Positions 1 to 8,308 of a stretch of 64,000 bases of DNA are shown piece after piece. The stretch's first letter is position 1, and every line of letters starts with the position of its first letter. The DNA is from Photobacterium gaetbulicola Gung47 (GTDB lineage: Bacteria > Pseudomonadota > Gammaproteobacteria > Enterobacterales > Vibrionaceae), in NCBI GenBank assembly GCA_000940995.1, contig CP005974.1:1550001-1614000 (forward strand). The letters run 5' to 3'. A program made the position numbers and the translations under genes. The notes under the pieces were generated by a model that saw only the letters and a program-made list of their open reading frames with translations, was not told where the DNA came from and did not search any database.

Positions 1-250
1 GCGTGCGCCAAGCCACATCCTGATCATTCCGAATAAGCTGCTGCCGACTGTTAACGATGTGGAAGCTGAGGACGAATTGATGATGGGGCGCTTGTTTACG
101 GTTGCCCGTAAGCTCGCTGAGCAGGAAGGGATTGCTGAAGACGGTTACCGTTTGATCATGAACTGTAACCCGCATGGGGGCCAGGAGGTGTACCACATTC
201 ATATGCACCTGTTGGGTGGTCGCCCACTGGGGCCAATGCTTGTTGGTTAG
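1..250 (+). CDS. hinT: HIT-family purine nucleoside phosphoramidase HinT, C-terminal part (5' end outside window)
   Basis: An open frame enters from the left edge (first full codon at base 2) and stops at TAG 248-250, giving about 82 C-terminal residues. The histidine triad HIHMHLL follows CNPHGGQEVY, the active-site strand of HIT hydrolases. HinT enzymes cleave AMP from nucleoside phosphoramidates and aminoacyl-adenylates in the cytoplasm. In E. coli hinT also lies directly upstream of ycfL, lpoB and thiK, so the neighbours agree. The start and N-terminal half lie outside the window. Confidence 0.93.
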   Translation, partial: RAPSHILIIPNKLLPTVNDVEAEDELMMGRLFTVARKLAEQEGIAEDGYRLIMNCNPHGGQEVYHIHMHLLGGRPLGPMLVG

Positions 251-390
251 TGTAAGACTCGGCAGGCCAGTTATTGGGTAGTCGAGAGCAAGTGAACTTC
301 TGTTCCAAATTGAAGTCTGAGTGGCGAGTATTTACGGCGTGTTTGCTGATGATAGATGGCACTCAGGCTTTGTTTTAGGATTGGCAAAAG

Positions 391-1776
391 ATGTTGAAAC
401 ATGCCGTCGTAGCGGTGTTGTCGTTTGGGTTGGTTGCATGCGCAAATTTATCCACCCAGAGTTTATTTAGTCACTATAGTGCGGCCAACAGCAAGGCCCA
501 TCAGGCAATGCAGCAGGGCTTGTACCAACAGGCAATGGACGTATTGCCTGATGCGCCTGCCGGTGAAATTCTGGATGGCATGGAAAGGGGGCGGGTCGGC
601 TTCGTCGCTGGTCACTACCCGCAGAGCTTCGGTGCACTGCAGGCGGCTGACAGTGCGGTCAAAGAGCAGCAGCGCCAGGCCCGTATTCAGGTGTCGGAAG
701 GGTTCAATCAGGTGGGGTCATTGTTGACCAATGATAATATGATCACCTACCGCCCTGCGGACTACGAGCTGGGCTTTTTACATCTATACCTGGCTCTCAA
801 TTACCTCCAACAGCGCAACCTCGAAGGGGCGCTGGTGGAAGTGCGCCGTGCCAACCAAGTGCAGGAAGCGGCAAAGAGGCAGCGGGAGGACGAATTGGCC
901 AAGGCGGCGAAGGAAGCCCGCCGAAAGGGGTTGGATCAAAACCTGGGGGCCGTCTTGGCGCGTTATCCGGATGTGGGAAGTGCGCTGGGCAATATCCAGA
1001 ACGGCTACCTGTTTTTCCTGTCCGGCGTGCTCTACGAGGCCGATGGTGATCTCAACAGCGCTTATATTGACTACAAACGGGCTTTGGCGGTCGCACCTGA
1101 TAACCCGTTTGTCGCCGAGACGGTGCTGCGTCTGGCGACACGCATGCGGATGGACAATGACCTGCCTGCGCTACAGGCGCGCTACGGCAAATACCAGCCG
1201 CCCTCCGCTAGCACAGGCCGGGTCATCGTGTTTGACGAGCAGGGCGTGGTATCGGCAAGGGATGACTGGCGTTTGCCTATCTGGCTAACGGACAGCCGAG
1301 GCGATGGGGTCATATATAATCTGACCCTGCCTTATTATCGCACCCCGTCCAACAACGCTTTTACGCCGCTGCAGCTCAATGGCAAGCCGTTGGTTGATAG
1401 TACCGTGGCCGATGTCGATGGCATGGCACGCTACAGCCTTCAGGAAGATCTGCCGATGATTGTACTGCGGCAGGCTTTGCGGGTGGCGGCAAAGAACGAA
1501 GTGCGCAAAACCGCGGCCAGAGAAGCCAATGATGTAGGTAATGTATTGACCAATATCTTCAATACGCTTACCGAGCAACCAGATACTCGAAGCTGGCAGA
1601 CCTTGCCGGCGTCGGTGTCGATCGCCCAGCAAGATGTGGCGGCAGGGCACTATGATTTGGCCTGGAATGGCCATCAGATAGACGTAGATGTCCAGGCGGG
1701 AAGAACAACAATGGTGTGGGTATCACGTCAGGGAAATCAGCTGACCGGTTGGTCAGTCTTATTGGGGGGTAACTAA
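391..1776 (+). CDS. COG3014-type TPR-containing lipoprotein
   Basis: This 461-residue protein starts with a lipoprotein signal (MLKHAVVAVLSFGLVAC; lipobox LVAC, Cys17). The middle, about residues 205-245, reads like a tetratricopeptide hairpin pair (GVLYEADGDLNSAYIDYKRA, then a PDNPF turn). Residues 145-180 are charged and probably helical. It matches my recollection of the COG3014 family that Vibrionaceae carry ahead of ycfL and lpoB. No function is established. Its stop overlaps the ycfL start by one base, so the genes are translationally coupled. A TPR lipoprotein coupled to the PBP1B-activator locus suggests a scaffold role in the periplasm; that is inference. Confidence 0.78.
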   Translation: MLKHAVVAVLSFGLVACANLSTQSLFSHYSAANSKAHQAMQQGLYQQAMDVLPDAPAGEILDGMERGRVGFVAGHYPQSFGALQAADSAVKEQQRQARIQVSEGFNQVGSLLTNDNMITYRPADYELGFLHLYLALNYLQQRNLEGALVEVRRANQVQEAAKRQREDELAKAAKEARRKGLDQNLGAVLARYPDVGSALGNIQNGYLFFLSGVLYEADGDLNSAYIDYKRALAVAPDNPFVAETVLRLATRMRMDNDLPALQARYGKYQPPSASTGRVIVFDEQGVVSARDDWRLPIWLTDSRGDGVIYNLTLPYYRTPSNNAFTPLQLNGKPLVDSTVADVDGMARYSLQEDLPMIVLRQALRVAAKNEVRKTAAREANDVGNVLTNIFNTLTEQPDTRSWQTLPASVSIAQQDVAAGHYDLAWNGHQIDVDVQAGRTTMVWVSRQGNQLTGWSVLLGGN

Positions 1777-2162
1777 TGAGAATTTTACTTGTATTGGGTC
1801 TGGTCCTGGGGTTGACCGCGTGTTCTAACACCACCTCTGGGATCAGTATTGAGAGCAGTAACCAAAGCGTGGTGATCGGTAACCCCAACTTGGCCAGCCG
1901 ACTTTCGATTGAGCAGGCCCATATTTCCGAGGTTAACGGCTTGCTCAAGGCAGGGGTGCCGGTGACCAGCCAGATTGACTCCGATCTGAACTTGCAATAC
2001 CGCTTTTACTGGTATGACGCTCAAGGACTGGAAGTGAGCGGAAGCGATAGCCCTTGGCGGCAGGTCGTGCTTCATGGCAAAGATACAATGACACTACAAG
2101 CCGTTGCCAGAAGCCCTCAGGCGAGGCAATACCGGATTTATATCCGCAAAGCTGATTATTAA
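1776..2162 (+). CDS. ycfL: YcfL family (DUF1425) lipoprotein
   Basis: A 128-residue lipoprotein with signal MRILLVLGLVLGLTAC (lipobox LTAC). The mature part is a single beta-rich domain with the YcfL-type segments VVIGNPNLASRL and LQYRFYWYDAQGLEV, followed by a PWRQVVLHGKD strand. Position between hinT and lpoB matches E. coli ycfL. The ATG overlaps the previous stop (TAATG). The family has no assigned function; the neighbouring LpoB activates peptidoglycan synthase PBP1B, so an envelope role is plausible but unproven. Confidence 0.85.
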   Translation: MRILLVLGLVLGLTACSNTTSGISIESSNQSVVIGNPNLASRLSIEQAHISEVNGLLKAGVPVTSQIDSDLNLQYRFYWYDAQGLEVSGSDSPWRQVVLHGKDTMTLQAVARSPQARQYRIYIRKADY

Positions 2163-2213
2163 TTGTGGGATTGGCACTGTAGCGAGTGCTGTTTGACTGA
2201 TAAAGGTAAAACG

Positions 2214-2807
2214 ATGAAAAAAAGCGTAATCGCATTAATGGGGGTAGCTGCGCTGATGGGCGGGTGTGCTCAGAAGGTAAGCTATGGCGATGCCCAGCAG
2301 GCTGAAACAACCACTATTGAATTTGGTTCGACGGACTTGCAGAAGATTGCTGAAGAGATGACTGACAGCATGCTGACATCAGGCTCGGTCGCTTACATTA
2401 CCGGGAATGGCCAGCGCCCAATCATTGTTGTTGATAGCATCAAGAACAAAACCAGCGAGCATATTGATACCGAGTCGATCACCGATTCGGTCAGCACACG
2501 CCTGCTTAACTCGGGTAAGTTCCGTTTTGTCGACATGACCCGTGTGGAAGACGTGCGCAAGCAGCTCAACTTCCAGAATAATGACGAGCTAGTCAACCAG
2601 AGTACAGCGATTCAGTTCGGTAAAATGGTCGGGGCTGAGTACATGCTCTACGGTAACCTGTCGAGCATAGTGAAATCCGCCGGCAGCGACAAAGATGTCT
2701 ACTACAAGATGACCATGCGCCTGATGGATTTGGAGACTGGCCTGATTGAATGGGCTGACGAAACCGAGATCCGTAAGCAGCAATCGAAAAGCCTGCTGGG
2801 CTGGTAA
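2214..2807 (+). CDS. lpoB: Penicillin-binding protein activator LpoB
   Basis: LpoB is an outer-membrane lipoprotein that crosses the periplasm to stimulate the glycosyltransferase and transpeptidase of PBP1B. From ATG 2214 the protein is 197 residues with signal MKKSVIALMGVAALMGGC (lipobox MGGC). A short polar linker precedes the globular domain, with LpoB-like segments VDSIKNKTSEHIDTESI, FRFVDMTRVEDVRKQL, VGAEYMLYGNLSS and the end IRKQQSKSLLGW. An in-frame TTG at 2163 is open, but the ATG with AAAGGT upstream starts exactly at the signal peptide. The linker is short compared with enterobacterial LpoB, as known for vibrios. Confidence 0.93.
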   Translation: MKKSVIALMGVAALMGGCAQKVSYGDAQQAETTTIEFGSTDLQKIAEEMTDSMLTSGSVAYITGNGQRPIIVVDSIKNKTSEHIDTESITDSVSTRLLNSGKFRFVDMTRVEDVRKQLNFQNNDELVNQSTAIQFGKMVGAEYMLYGNLSSIVKSAGSDKDVYYKMTMRLMDLETGLIEWADETEIRKQQSKSLLGW

Positions 2808-2833
2808 CTTTTGAATCAGGGTGTTCCGGTACA

Positions 2834-3724
2834 ATGAGTATGGATAGCTTGCGAGCTTTGTTTGAAGCTAGGTTACCGGAATATTGCTTAGTCAGTGCCG
2901 AACCTCTCAGTGGCGGTCTCAGCAACCGCTGCTGGGTAGTGGTCATCGAGCACAGACAGAACTCTCTACGACATACCTTGGTATGGCGGCCAACCTCCTC
3001 CTCGTCACTTGCTTTTGGTGTCTCCAGGCAGCAGGAGCACAACGTACTCCGTGCCATTTCCTCGTCTTCCCTGCATGAGATTGCGCCATGCCCCTTTGCC
3101 TTGTTTCCTGAAGGCTTACTGGTCGAGTGGGTCGCGGGACAAACCGCTCTACAGGCGCTGCCCTGCGAGACCTTAATGGCGACTCTGGTGACCATTCATC
3201 AATTGCCGGTGCCAAGCCATCGCCTTGACTGCCGACAACGAACTGCGCACTACTGGCGGAATATCGGCGGGGCTACTGATGACCCTCAGCTGAGACGTAT
3301 TCATGCGTACTTTCAGGCCCGGCCGATCACGGCGTGGTTTGCCGATACTTGCTGCCACCATGACCTGGGGGGATACAACATCATCACCGCCCCCAACGGC
3401 CGATACTCCGTGATTGACTGGGAATATGCCTCCGCCGGTGATCCGTCGCTGGACTTGGCGCTGACGATTGCGGCTAACCAGCTGGATCTTAAGGCCGCCG
3501 TTGCCCAGTATTGTCAAAGTCGTGGGATCAAGGATGTCGCCTGTCAGGCCCGCTGGCAGGCGGCAGTCGCCTATTGGCAACCGTGGTGTGACTACATGGC
3601 GATGCTCTGGTTCTATGTCGGGGCCCAACTCTTTTCTACTTTACAACAGCCCGATGACGATTATCTTAATCAGGCCCTGGCGTTGAAGGAAAAGCTATGG
3701 GGCGGGGGGCAGTTTACTGATTAA
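2834..3724 (+). CDS. thiK: Thiamine kinase-like phosphotransferase (ThiK)
   Basis: A 296-residue protein of the aminoglycoside/choline kinase-like fold. The catalytic loop is CCHHDLGGYNII (residues about 174-185, HxDxxxxN type) and the Mg-binding motif is VIDWEYASAGDPSLDLA, typical of ThiK, which phosphorylates thiamine in salvage. Position directly after lpoB matches E. coli ycfN/thiK. The gene starts 26 bases after the lpoB stop and probably belongs to the same operon. Substrate specificity is inferred from family and synteny. Confidence 0.82.
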   Translation: MSMDSLRALFEARLPEYCLVSAEPLSGGLSNRCWVVVIEHRQNSLRHTLVWRPTSSSSLAFGVSRQQEHNVLRAISSSSLHEIAPCPFALFPEGLLVEWVAGQTALQALPCETLMATLVTIHQLPVPSHRLDCRQRTAHYWRNIGGATDDPQLRRIHAYFQARPITAWFADTCCHHDLGGYNIITAPNGRYSVIDWEYASAGDPSLDLALTIAANQLDLKAAVAQYCQSRGIKDVACQARWQAAVAYWQPWCDYMAMLWFYVGAQLFSTLQQPDDDYLNQALALKEKLWGGGQFTD

Positions 3725-3872
3725 TAGGCAGTTAATTTTTCCTCTCGACTACAATTGAGGTGGCCCTTTCCCGTTTGTGCGAAATACGTTTTTATCGGTT
3801 CTGTATACTGTAGAAATGATCTCTTGGCTGGGGTTTACGCGTAATTTGGAGGGAAGAGATGAGGAAAAGAGC

Positions 3873-4718
3873 ATGATTAAGAGGCACCTCAAGAGGGTCT
3901 TGCTCTGCATGGCCGTGGTATTGGTGGTAGGCTGCGCCACCCGATTAGCCTACAACAATCTTGACGTATGGCTGAGCTATCGCTTTTCTTCCTATGTGAG
4001 CCTGGATTCCTCCCAGGACTCGGCGTTCGACCGGGGACTTGACCGTGCGCTGGCTATCCATCGTAGGCAGGAGCTTCCCAAAATCCATCGCACCATCGAT
4101 GACCTGCAGGCTGACTTGCTTACGCCTATGACCTTTAGTCAGATGCAGGAATACTATACGGTGTTTACTCGGCTGGGGCAGGACTCCGCGGCAATTCTGG
4201 CTGATCCGCTTGCCGATCTCTTGGTCTCGCTCAACGAGGCTCAAGTAGCACAGTTAGAGGGGCACTTACGTCAGCGCTTTGCTGAATATGATCAGAAACG
4301 GGCCAAGCTAAGTCAGCCTGAAAAGTTGGCGAAACGAGCGGAGCGCTTGCAGGATTTTACCCAAGATTGGCTGGGATCACTGACTAGCCGGCAAGAGGAG
4401 TTGCTCACCGAACTGGCGGGCTACCAGTTGGAAATGTCGCCAGTCTTCCGCTCGCTGCGCAACGGCTATTTTGAGCGTTTGAAGCAGCTGATGGAAAACC
4501 GCACTTCGCCCGCCTTCAAGGCCCAGTTTACTCAGCTGATGCGCGATATGGTCGCCTTGAACAGTCCCAAATACCAAGCAGAGATACGTTTCTACCTCAA
4601 TCGGCGCTTTGAGCTGATGCGCCGGCTCAACCATACGATGTCACCACAGCAGAAAGCGTTTCTCAACCGCAAGCTAGTAAACTTGCGTAAGGATGTGGCG
4701 TTGCTGATTAATCAATAA
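3873..4718 (+). CDS. DUF6279-type lipoprotein
   Basis: From ATG 3873 (preceded by GAGGAAAAGA) the protein is 281 residues with signal MIKRHLKRVLLCMAVVLVVGC (lipobox VVGC). After the Cys comes TRLAYNNLDVWLSYRFSSYV, the hallmark start of what I recall as DUF6279 lipoproteins, then an all-helical, charged body rich in Arg, Gln and Leu. A longer open frame begins at 3777, but its extra residues would precede the signal peptide, so the later ATG is chosen. Function is unknown. It occupies the place where E. coli has nagZ, between thiK and ycfP. Confidence 0.78.
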   Translation: MIKRHLKRVLLCMAVVLVVGCATRLAYNNLDVWLSYRFSSYVSLDSSQDSAFDRGLDRALAIHRRQELPKIHRTIDDLQADLLTPMTFSQMQEYYTVFTRLGQDSAAILADPLADLLVSLNEAQVAQLEGHLRQRFAEYDQKRAKLSQPEKLAKRAERLQDFTQDWLGSLTSRQEELLTELAGYQLEMSPVFRSLRNGYFERLKQLMENRTSPAFKAQFTQLMRDMVALNSPKYQAEIRFYLNRRFELMRRLNHTMSPQQKAFLNRKLVNLRKDVALLINQ

Positions 4719-4814
4719 GTCGATCTGATTCTCATCTGGTTGTGAAAGTAATGTCAACAAACCCCACAAAACGTGTTAGATTGATTTTACTGATAATCAC
4801 AATAGGGAATAAAA

Positions 4815-5357
4815 ATGATTATTTATCTGCATGGCTTTGACTCAACAAGCCCGGGTAACCATGAAAAAGTATTGCAGCTTCAGTTCATTGATCCTGATGT
4901 GCGTTTTGTGAATTACAGTACCCTACACCCTAAGCATGATATGCAGCATTTATTAAAAGAAGTGCATAAGCTAAAGGAAGAGTCTGCGGATGAGCACCCG
5001 TTGATCTGTGGCGTCGGGCTGGGTGGATATTGGTCTGAGCGGATTGGTTTTTTATGTGGTATTAAGCAAGTTATTTTTAATCCAAACCTGTATCCAGAGC
5101 GCAATATGGAAGGCCGTATCGACCGCCCTGAAGAGTATGCTGATATTTCCACCAAATGCGTAACAGATTTTAGGCGAAAAAATGCAGGTAATTGCCTGTG
5201 CATCCTTTCCACTAAGGATGAAGTCCTAGACAACAGTCATACCAAAGATGTGCTTAGCGATTATTATGATGTTATCTGGGATGAAAACGAAACGCACAAA
5301 TTCAAGAAAATCTCTCAACACTTACAAACGATTAAAGCATTCAAAGAAGCCTCCTAA
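4815..5357 (+). CDS. ycfP: YcfP/UPF0227 alpha/beta-hydrolase-like protein
   Basis: A 180-residue protein starting MIIYLHGFDSTSPGNHEK, almost the E. coli YcfP start, with LHPKHDMQHLLKEV nearby. The fold is alpha/beta hydrolase-like (HGFDS oxyanion segment). The usual GxSxG elbow reads GVGLGGY, so the nucleophile Ser is replaced by Leu and classical esterase activity is doubtful, as in the rest of the family. Codon use is more AT-rich than the flanking genes. In E. coli ycfP is also just upstream of ndh. Function unknown. Confidence 0.9.
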   Translation: MIIYLHGFDSTSPGNHEKVLQLQFIDPDVRFVNYSTLHPKHDMQHLLKEVHKLKEESADEHPLICGVGLGGYWSERIGFLCGIKQVIFNPNLYPERNMEGRIDRPEEYADISTKCVTDFRRKNAGNCLCILSTKDEVLDNSHTKDVLSDYYDVIWDENETHKFKKISQHLQTIKAFKEAS

Positions 5358-5492
5358 CCCGCGATTCAAGCAGGCGGTACAATTATGCTGCCTGCTGCGG
5401 CCAGTCCGGGTATTGGCTATTCGTAATTTCCACTCCCCATCTCGACTATGGCCTAGACCGAACCTCAAAAACAGCCTTCTCACGGCTGAGCA

Positions 5493-5506
5493 TTGATCTT
5501 AATCAA
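5493..5506. promoter_or_regulatory. FNR box in the ndh promoter
   Basis: TTGATCTTAATCAA is a perfect match to the FNR consensus TTGAT-N4-ATCAA. Its centre lies about 48 bases before the start point predicted from the -10 at 5536-5541. In E. coli, FNR represses ndh from sites near -50 and -94, so oxygen-dependent repression is expected here too. Confidence 0.85.
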
Positions 5507-5513
5507 TTATTTC

Positions 5514-5541
5514 TTGCCTTGAAATAATATTGGCTTATAAT
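5514..5541 (+). promoter_or_regulatory. Predicted sigma-70 promoter of ndh
   Basis: The -35 is TTGCCT (5514-5519) and the -10 is a perfect TATAAT (5536-5541), with a 16-base spacer. Transcription would start near 5548, leaving a leader of about 180 bases before the ndh ATG. Confidence 0.7.
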
Positions 5542-5550
5542 GCAAATCTT

Positions 5551-5580
5551 AACTTTTTTTGAGGTAAATCAAAAAAAGTT
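5551..5580 (+). promoter_or_regulatory. Perfect 12-bp hairpin in the ndh leader
   Basis: AACTTTTTTTGA (5551-5562) and TCAAAAAAAGTT (5569-5580) are exact reverse complements around the loop GGTAAA. It starts only a few bases after the predicted transcription start. It has no G/C-rich core, so it is not a normal terminator. A possible five-codon leader ORF (ATG 5592, stop 5607-5609) follows. From here to the ndh ribosome site the leader also holds a direct repeat TTCTAAATTT (5689-5698, 5704-5713). Confidence 0.6.
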
Positions 5581-5730
5581 GAGTTAATTAAATGAAGAAG
5601 ATGTCGTAAGCATCCCTCGAGGTTCTAAAGTTAAGCTGTTGAATAAAAAGAATTATGCTGGTTGGAGTTAGCTCGGGCCAGGTTAGATTTCTAAATTTTA
5701 AAATTCTAAATTTGTGGAAGGAGTGTTGTG

Positions 5731-7020
5731 ATGACTCGAATTATTGTTGTTGGCGGTGGCGCCGGCGGTTTGGAGTTAGCAACCAAGCTGGGTCGTACAT
5801 TGGGTCGTAAAGGTCGTGCTAAGGTTACCTTGGTTGACCGCAAGGCAAGTCACCTGTGGAAGCCTTTGCTGCACGAGGTGGCAACCGGTTCGATGGATGC
5901 GGGTGTCGATGCACTGAGTTACCGCGCCCATGCTAAAAACCACTCGTTCGATTTCCAAATGGGTAGCCTGAAAGACATCGACCGCGAACGCAAGGTGATC
6001 ACTCTCGCGCCATTACATGACAAAAATAATGAACTGTTGATGCCAGAGCGCGAGCTTGAATACGACATTCTGGTGATGGCAATCGGCTCGACGTCGAATG
6101 ATTTCAACACGCCGGGAGTGAGCGAAAACTGTATTTTCCTCGATAGCCCTGAACAAGCGCACCGTTTCCGTACACAAATGAACAACCAGTTCCTGAAACT
6201 GCATGCGAACAAAGAACAGAAAACAGTTGATATCGCCATTGTCGGTGCTGGAGCAACGGGCGTTGAACTCTCAGCTGAGCTGCATAATGCGGTGAAAGAG
6301 CTACAGAACTACGGCTTTGGTGATCTGGATAGCTCTCGCCTGAACGTCAACCTGGTTGAAGCTGGTGAGCGTATTCTTCCTGCTCTACCGCCGCGTATCT
6401 CTTCAGCCGCCCACAGTGAGCTGACCAAGCTGGGGGTAAATGTGCGCACTGCGACCATGGTTACCAAGGCAGACGAAACCGGCCTGACAACCAAAGACGG
6501 CGACCATATCCCGGCGCAGATCATGGTCTGGGCTGCAGGTATCAAGGCACCGGATTTCATCAAGGATATCGCTGGTCTTGAGACTAACCGAATCAACCAG
6601 TTGGTGGTTAAGCCGACGCTGCAAACCACGCGTGATGACGATATCTATGTCATTGGTGATTTGGCATCTTGTGCCCAGGAAGACGGTAGCTTTGTACCAC
6701 CTCGCGCCCAGGCCGCACACCAGATGGCAAGCCGTTGCTTCTCAAACATCGTAGCGAAAATGACTGACCGCGATCAGAAGCCATACGTCTACAGCGATCA
6801 TGGCTCGTTGGTGTCACTGAGCCGTTTCTCAACCGTGGGTAGCCTGATGGGCAACCTGACCAAAGGCTCGATGATGGTGGAAGGCCGTATTGCCCGTGTG
6901 GTATACATTTCCCTTTACCGCATGCACCAGATTGCGTTGCACGGTGTGGTGAAAACCAGCCTGATGATGCTGGTAGGCCGTATTAACCGCGTACTGCGCC
7001 CTAACTTGAAGCTTCACTAA
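5731..7020 (+). CDS. ndh: Type II NADH:ubiquinone oxidoreductase
   Basis: Ndh is a membrane-associated flavoprotein that passes electrons from NADH to quinone without pumping protons. The 429-residue protein has an N-terminal FAD-binding GGGAGGLELA and a second nucleotide fold IVGAGATGVELSAEL (about residues 170-185, NADH). YVIGDLASC is the late FAD-contacting motif. The C-terminal 50 residues are basic and amphipathic (HGVVKTSLMMLVGRINRVLR), the usual membrane anchor. ATG 5731 has AAGGAG seven bases upstream; the adjacent GTG 5728 is less well spaced. Regulation by FNR is indicated by the box at 5493-5506. A strong terminator follows. Confidence 0.96.
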   Translation: MTRIIVVGGGAGGLELATKLGRTLGRKGRAKVTLVDRKASHLWKPLLHEVATGSMDAGVDALSYRAHAKNHSFDFQMGSLKDIDRERKVITLAPLHDKNNELLMPERELEYDILVMAIGSTSNDFNTPGVSENCIFLDSPEQAHRFRTQMNNQFLKLHANKEQKTVDIAIVGAGATGVELSAELHNAVKELQNYGFGDLDSSRLNVNLVEAGERILPALPPRISSAAHSELTKLGVNVRTATMVTKADETGLTTKDGDHIPAQIMVWAAGIKAPDFIKDIAGLETNRINQLVVKPTLQTTRDDDIYVIGDLASCAQEDGSFVPPRAQAAHQMASRCFSNIVAKMTDRDQKPYVYSDHGSLVSLSRFSTVGSLMGNLTKGSMMVEGRIARVVYISLYRMHQIALHGVVKTSLMMLVGRINRVLRPNLKLH

Positions 7021-7140
7021 GCCACAGCTCGATACGGGTCAATAAAGAAGAACAATGATGTTCCTGCTGTTTGATGTGTTTGGTACCAAGATGTCCGTCG
7101 TTGCTGATCCTGCTAGCTAAAGCTATGTCGTCAAATCATA

Positions 7141-7168
7141 AAAAACCGCCAGAAACGGCGGTTTTTTT
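7141..7168. terminator. Bidirectional rho-independent terminator between ndh and the FKBP gene
   Basis: The AAAAACCGCC arm, an AGAAAC loop and the GGCGGTTTTTTT arm form a compact hairpin with T-tracts on both strands. It serves ndh (+) and the convergent FKBP gene (-). Confidence 0.92.
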
Positions 7169-7199
7169 GATCTTGTGAAGTGCTGAGTGCTAATAACAA

Positions 7200-7673
7200 T
7201 CAGTTGATTTTAAACAGCTCAACATCAAAGATCAGTACCGAGCCTGGCGGGATCGCACCAATCGAGCGGTTGCCGTAGGCCAGTTCGGCCGGAATGAAGA
7301 AGCGTGTTTTTTCGCCTTCGACCATCAACTGCAGCCCTTCAGTCCAGCCTTTGATCACTTGGTTAAGGCCAAACTGGATAGTCTCGCCACGATCGACTGA
7401 GCTATCGAACACTGTGCCGTTTAGCAGGGTACCGTGGTAATGGACGGTAACTTTATCACTGGGTTTCGGGTGTACAGTACCTGTACCTTGTTGCAACACC
7501 AAGTACTGTAGGCCAGATGCAGTGGTTTGCACCCCTTCTTTTTCCTTGTTCTCAGCCAGGAAGGTTTCACCCGCCTTGATATTTTCAACAGCAGCTTGCT
7601 TGTTGCCTTGAGAGCGTTGCATAAAGAAGATAATGAGCGCTACAAGGGCGATACCCAGAATAATTTTAAACAC
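7200..7673 (-). CDS. Membrane-anchored FKBP-type peptidyl-prolyl isomerase
   Basis: The 157-residue protein has one N-terminal membrane segment (MFKIILGIALVALIIFF) with no clear cleavage site, a linker of about 45 residues, and a C-terminal FKBP domain. Family residues are present: DKVTVHYHGTLLNGTVFDSS, IKGWTEGLQLMVEGEK and LAYGNRSIGAIPPGSVLIF. It should face the periplasm and catalyse proline isomerisation. The start is GTG at 7673 with GAGG about eight bases upstream. A similar gene lies near ndh in vibrios as far as I recall. It ends in the terminator shared with ndh. Confidence 0.87.
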   Translation of the reverse strand: MFKIILGIALVALIIFFMQRSQGNKQAAVENIKAGETFLAENKEKEGVQTTASGLQYLVLQQGTGTVHPKPSDKVTVHYHGTLLNGTVFDSSVDRGETIQFGLNQVIKGWTEGLQLMVEGEKTRFFIPAELAYGNRSIGAIPPGSVLIFDVELFKIN

Positions 7674-7720
7674 GTAAGTTCCTCATATCGTGCTGAATAT
7701 GTTCGATGATAGTAGCAAAG

Positions 7721-8308
7721 CTAATTGTTTGGCGAAAGGTCGGGAGGGGGAAGATAACGAGCAATATCACTGGGGATGAGCGAGAACAGTAAACCATCGA
7801 TTGGGCCAGCCTGGGTAATGATCCGGTTTCGGGCGGTACACTCGAAACGCGCCTTGGTCGCAAGGGCTGTACGCTGGCTGGCAAGATTGCCGGTATGGGT
7901 CACGATTTCGATCCGTGTCAGGCCGACTGTCTCAAAGGCAAACTGGGCGATGGCTTGGCAAGCTTCTTTTGCATATCCTTGCCGTTGGGCGCTTGAACGG
8001 ATCCAGTAACCCAGCTCGGCCGAGTTGGCGAGTTCGGATAAATTGCTCAGGGAAGTACTACCAAGAAATGCCTCCGTGCTGCGCTCGAAGATGGCAAATT
8101 CATAACTGATGTCGTATACCCAGTTCTGCTGGCTGGCATGAATCCATTCATGAGCATCATGTTGGCTGTATTGGGCGTGGCACCAAGGAAGCCAAGGGGT
8201 AAGGCTTTGCTGCGAATGGCGGATTGCATCGAGCAAATCCAGCAGATCGGCATTTTTGTAAGGGCGGAGCAGCAAGCGCTCGCTGGTGAGTTGGTAGTCT
8301 GTCTTCAT
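7721..8308 (-). CDS. GNAT acetyltransferase, RimJ/RimL-like
   Basis: About 195 residues with the RimJ/RimL pattern: LTSERLLLRPY at the start, AELGYWIRSSAQRQGYAKEA containing the acetyl-CoA pyrophosphate loop (QRQGYA), and IEIVTHTGNLASQRTAL near the end. The family acetylates N-terminal amines of ribosomal proteins, but many members act on other substrates, so the target is not assigned. Two starts are possible: ATG 8326 (201 residues) and ATG 8308, which begins MKTDYQL in register with family starts. It is read in the same direction as the FKBP gene, 47 bases upstream of it. Confidence 0.8.
   Translation of the reverse strand: MKTDYQLTSERLLLRPYKNADLLDLLDAIRHSQQSLTPWLPWCHAQYSQHDAHEWIHASQQNWVYDISYEFAIFERSTEAFLGSTSLSNLSELANSAELGYWIRSSAQRQGYAKEACQAIAQFAFETVGLTRIEIVTHTGNLASQRTALATKARFECTARNRIITQAGPIDGLLFSLIPSDIARYLPPPDLSPNN

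Noticed and set aside
2834..3724. TPP riboswitch near thiK
   Set aside because: Only 26 bases separate lpoB from thiK, and no TPP-type conserved segments were seen.
5248..5496. 82-codon plus-strand frame overlapping the end of ycfP
   Set aside because: It starts inside ycfP in another frame and runs into the ndh promoter; no family features.
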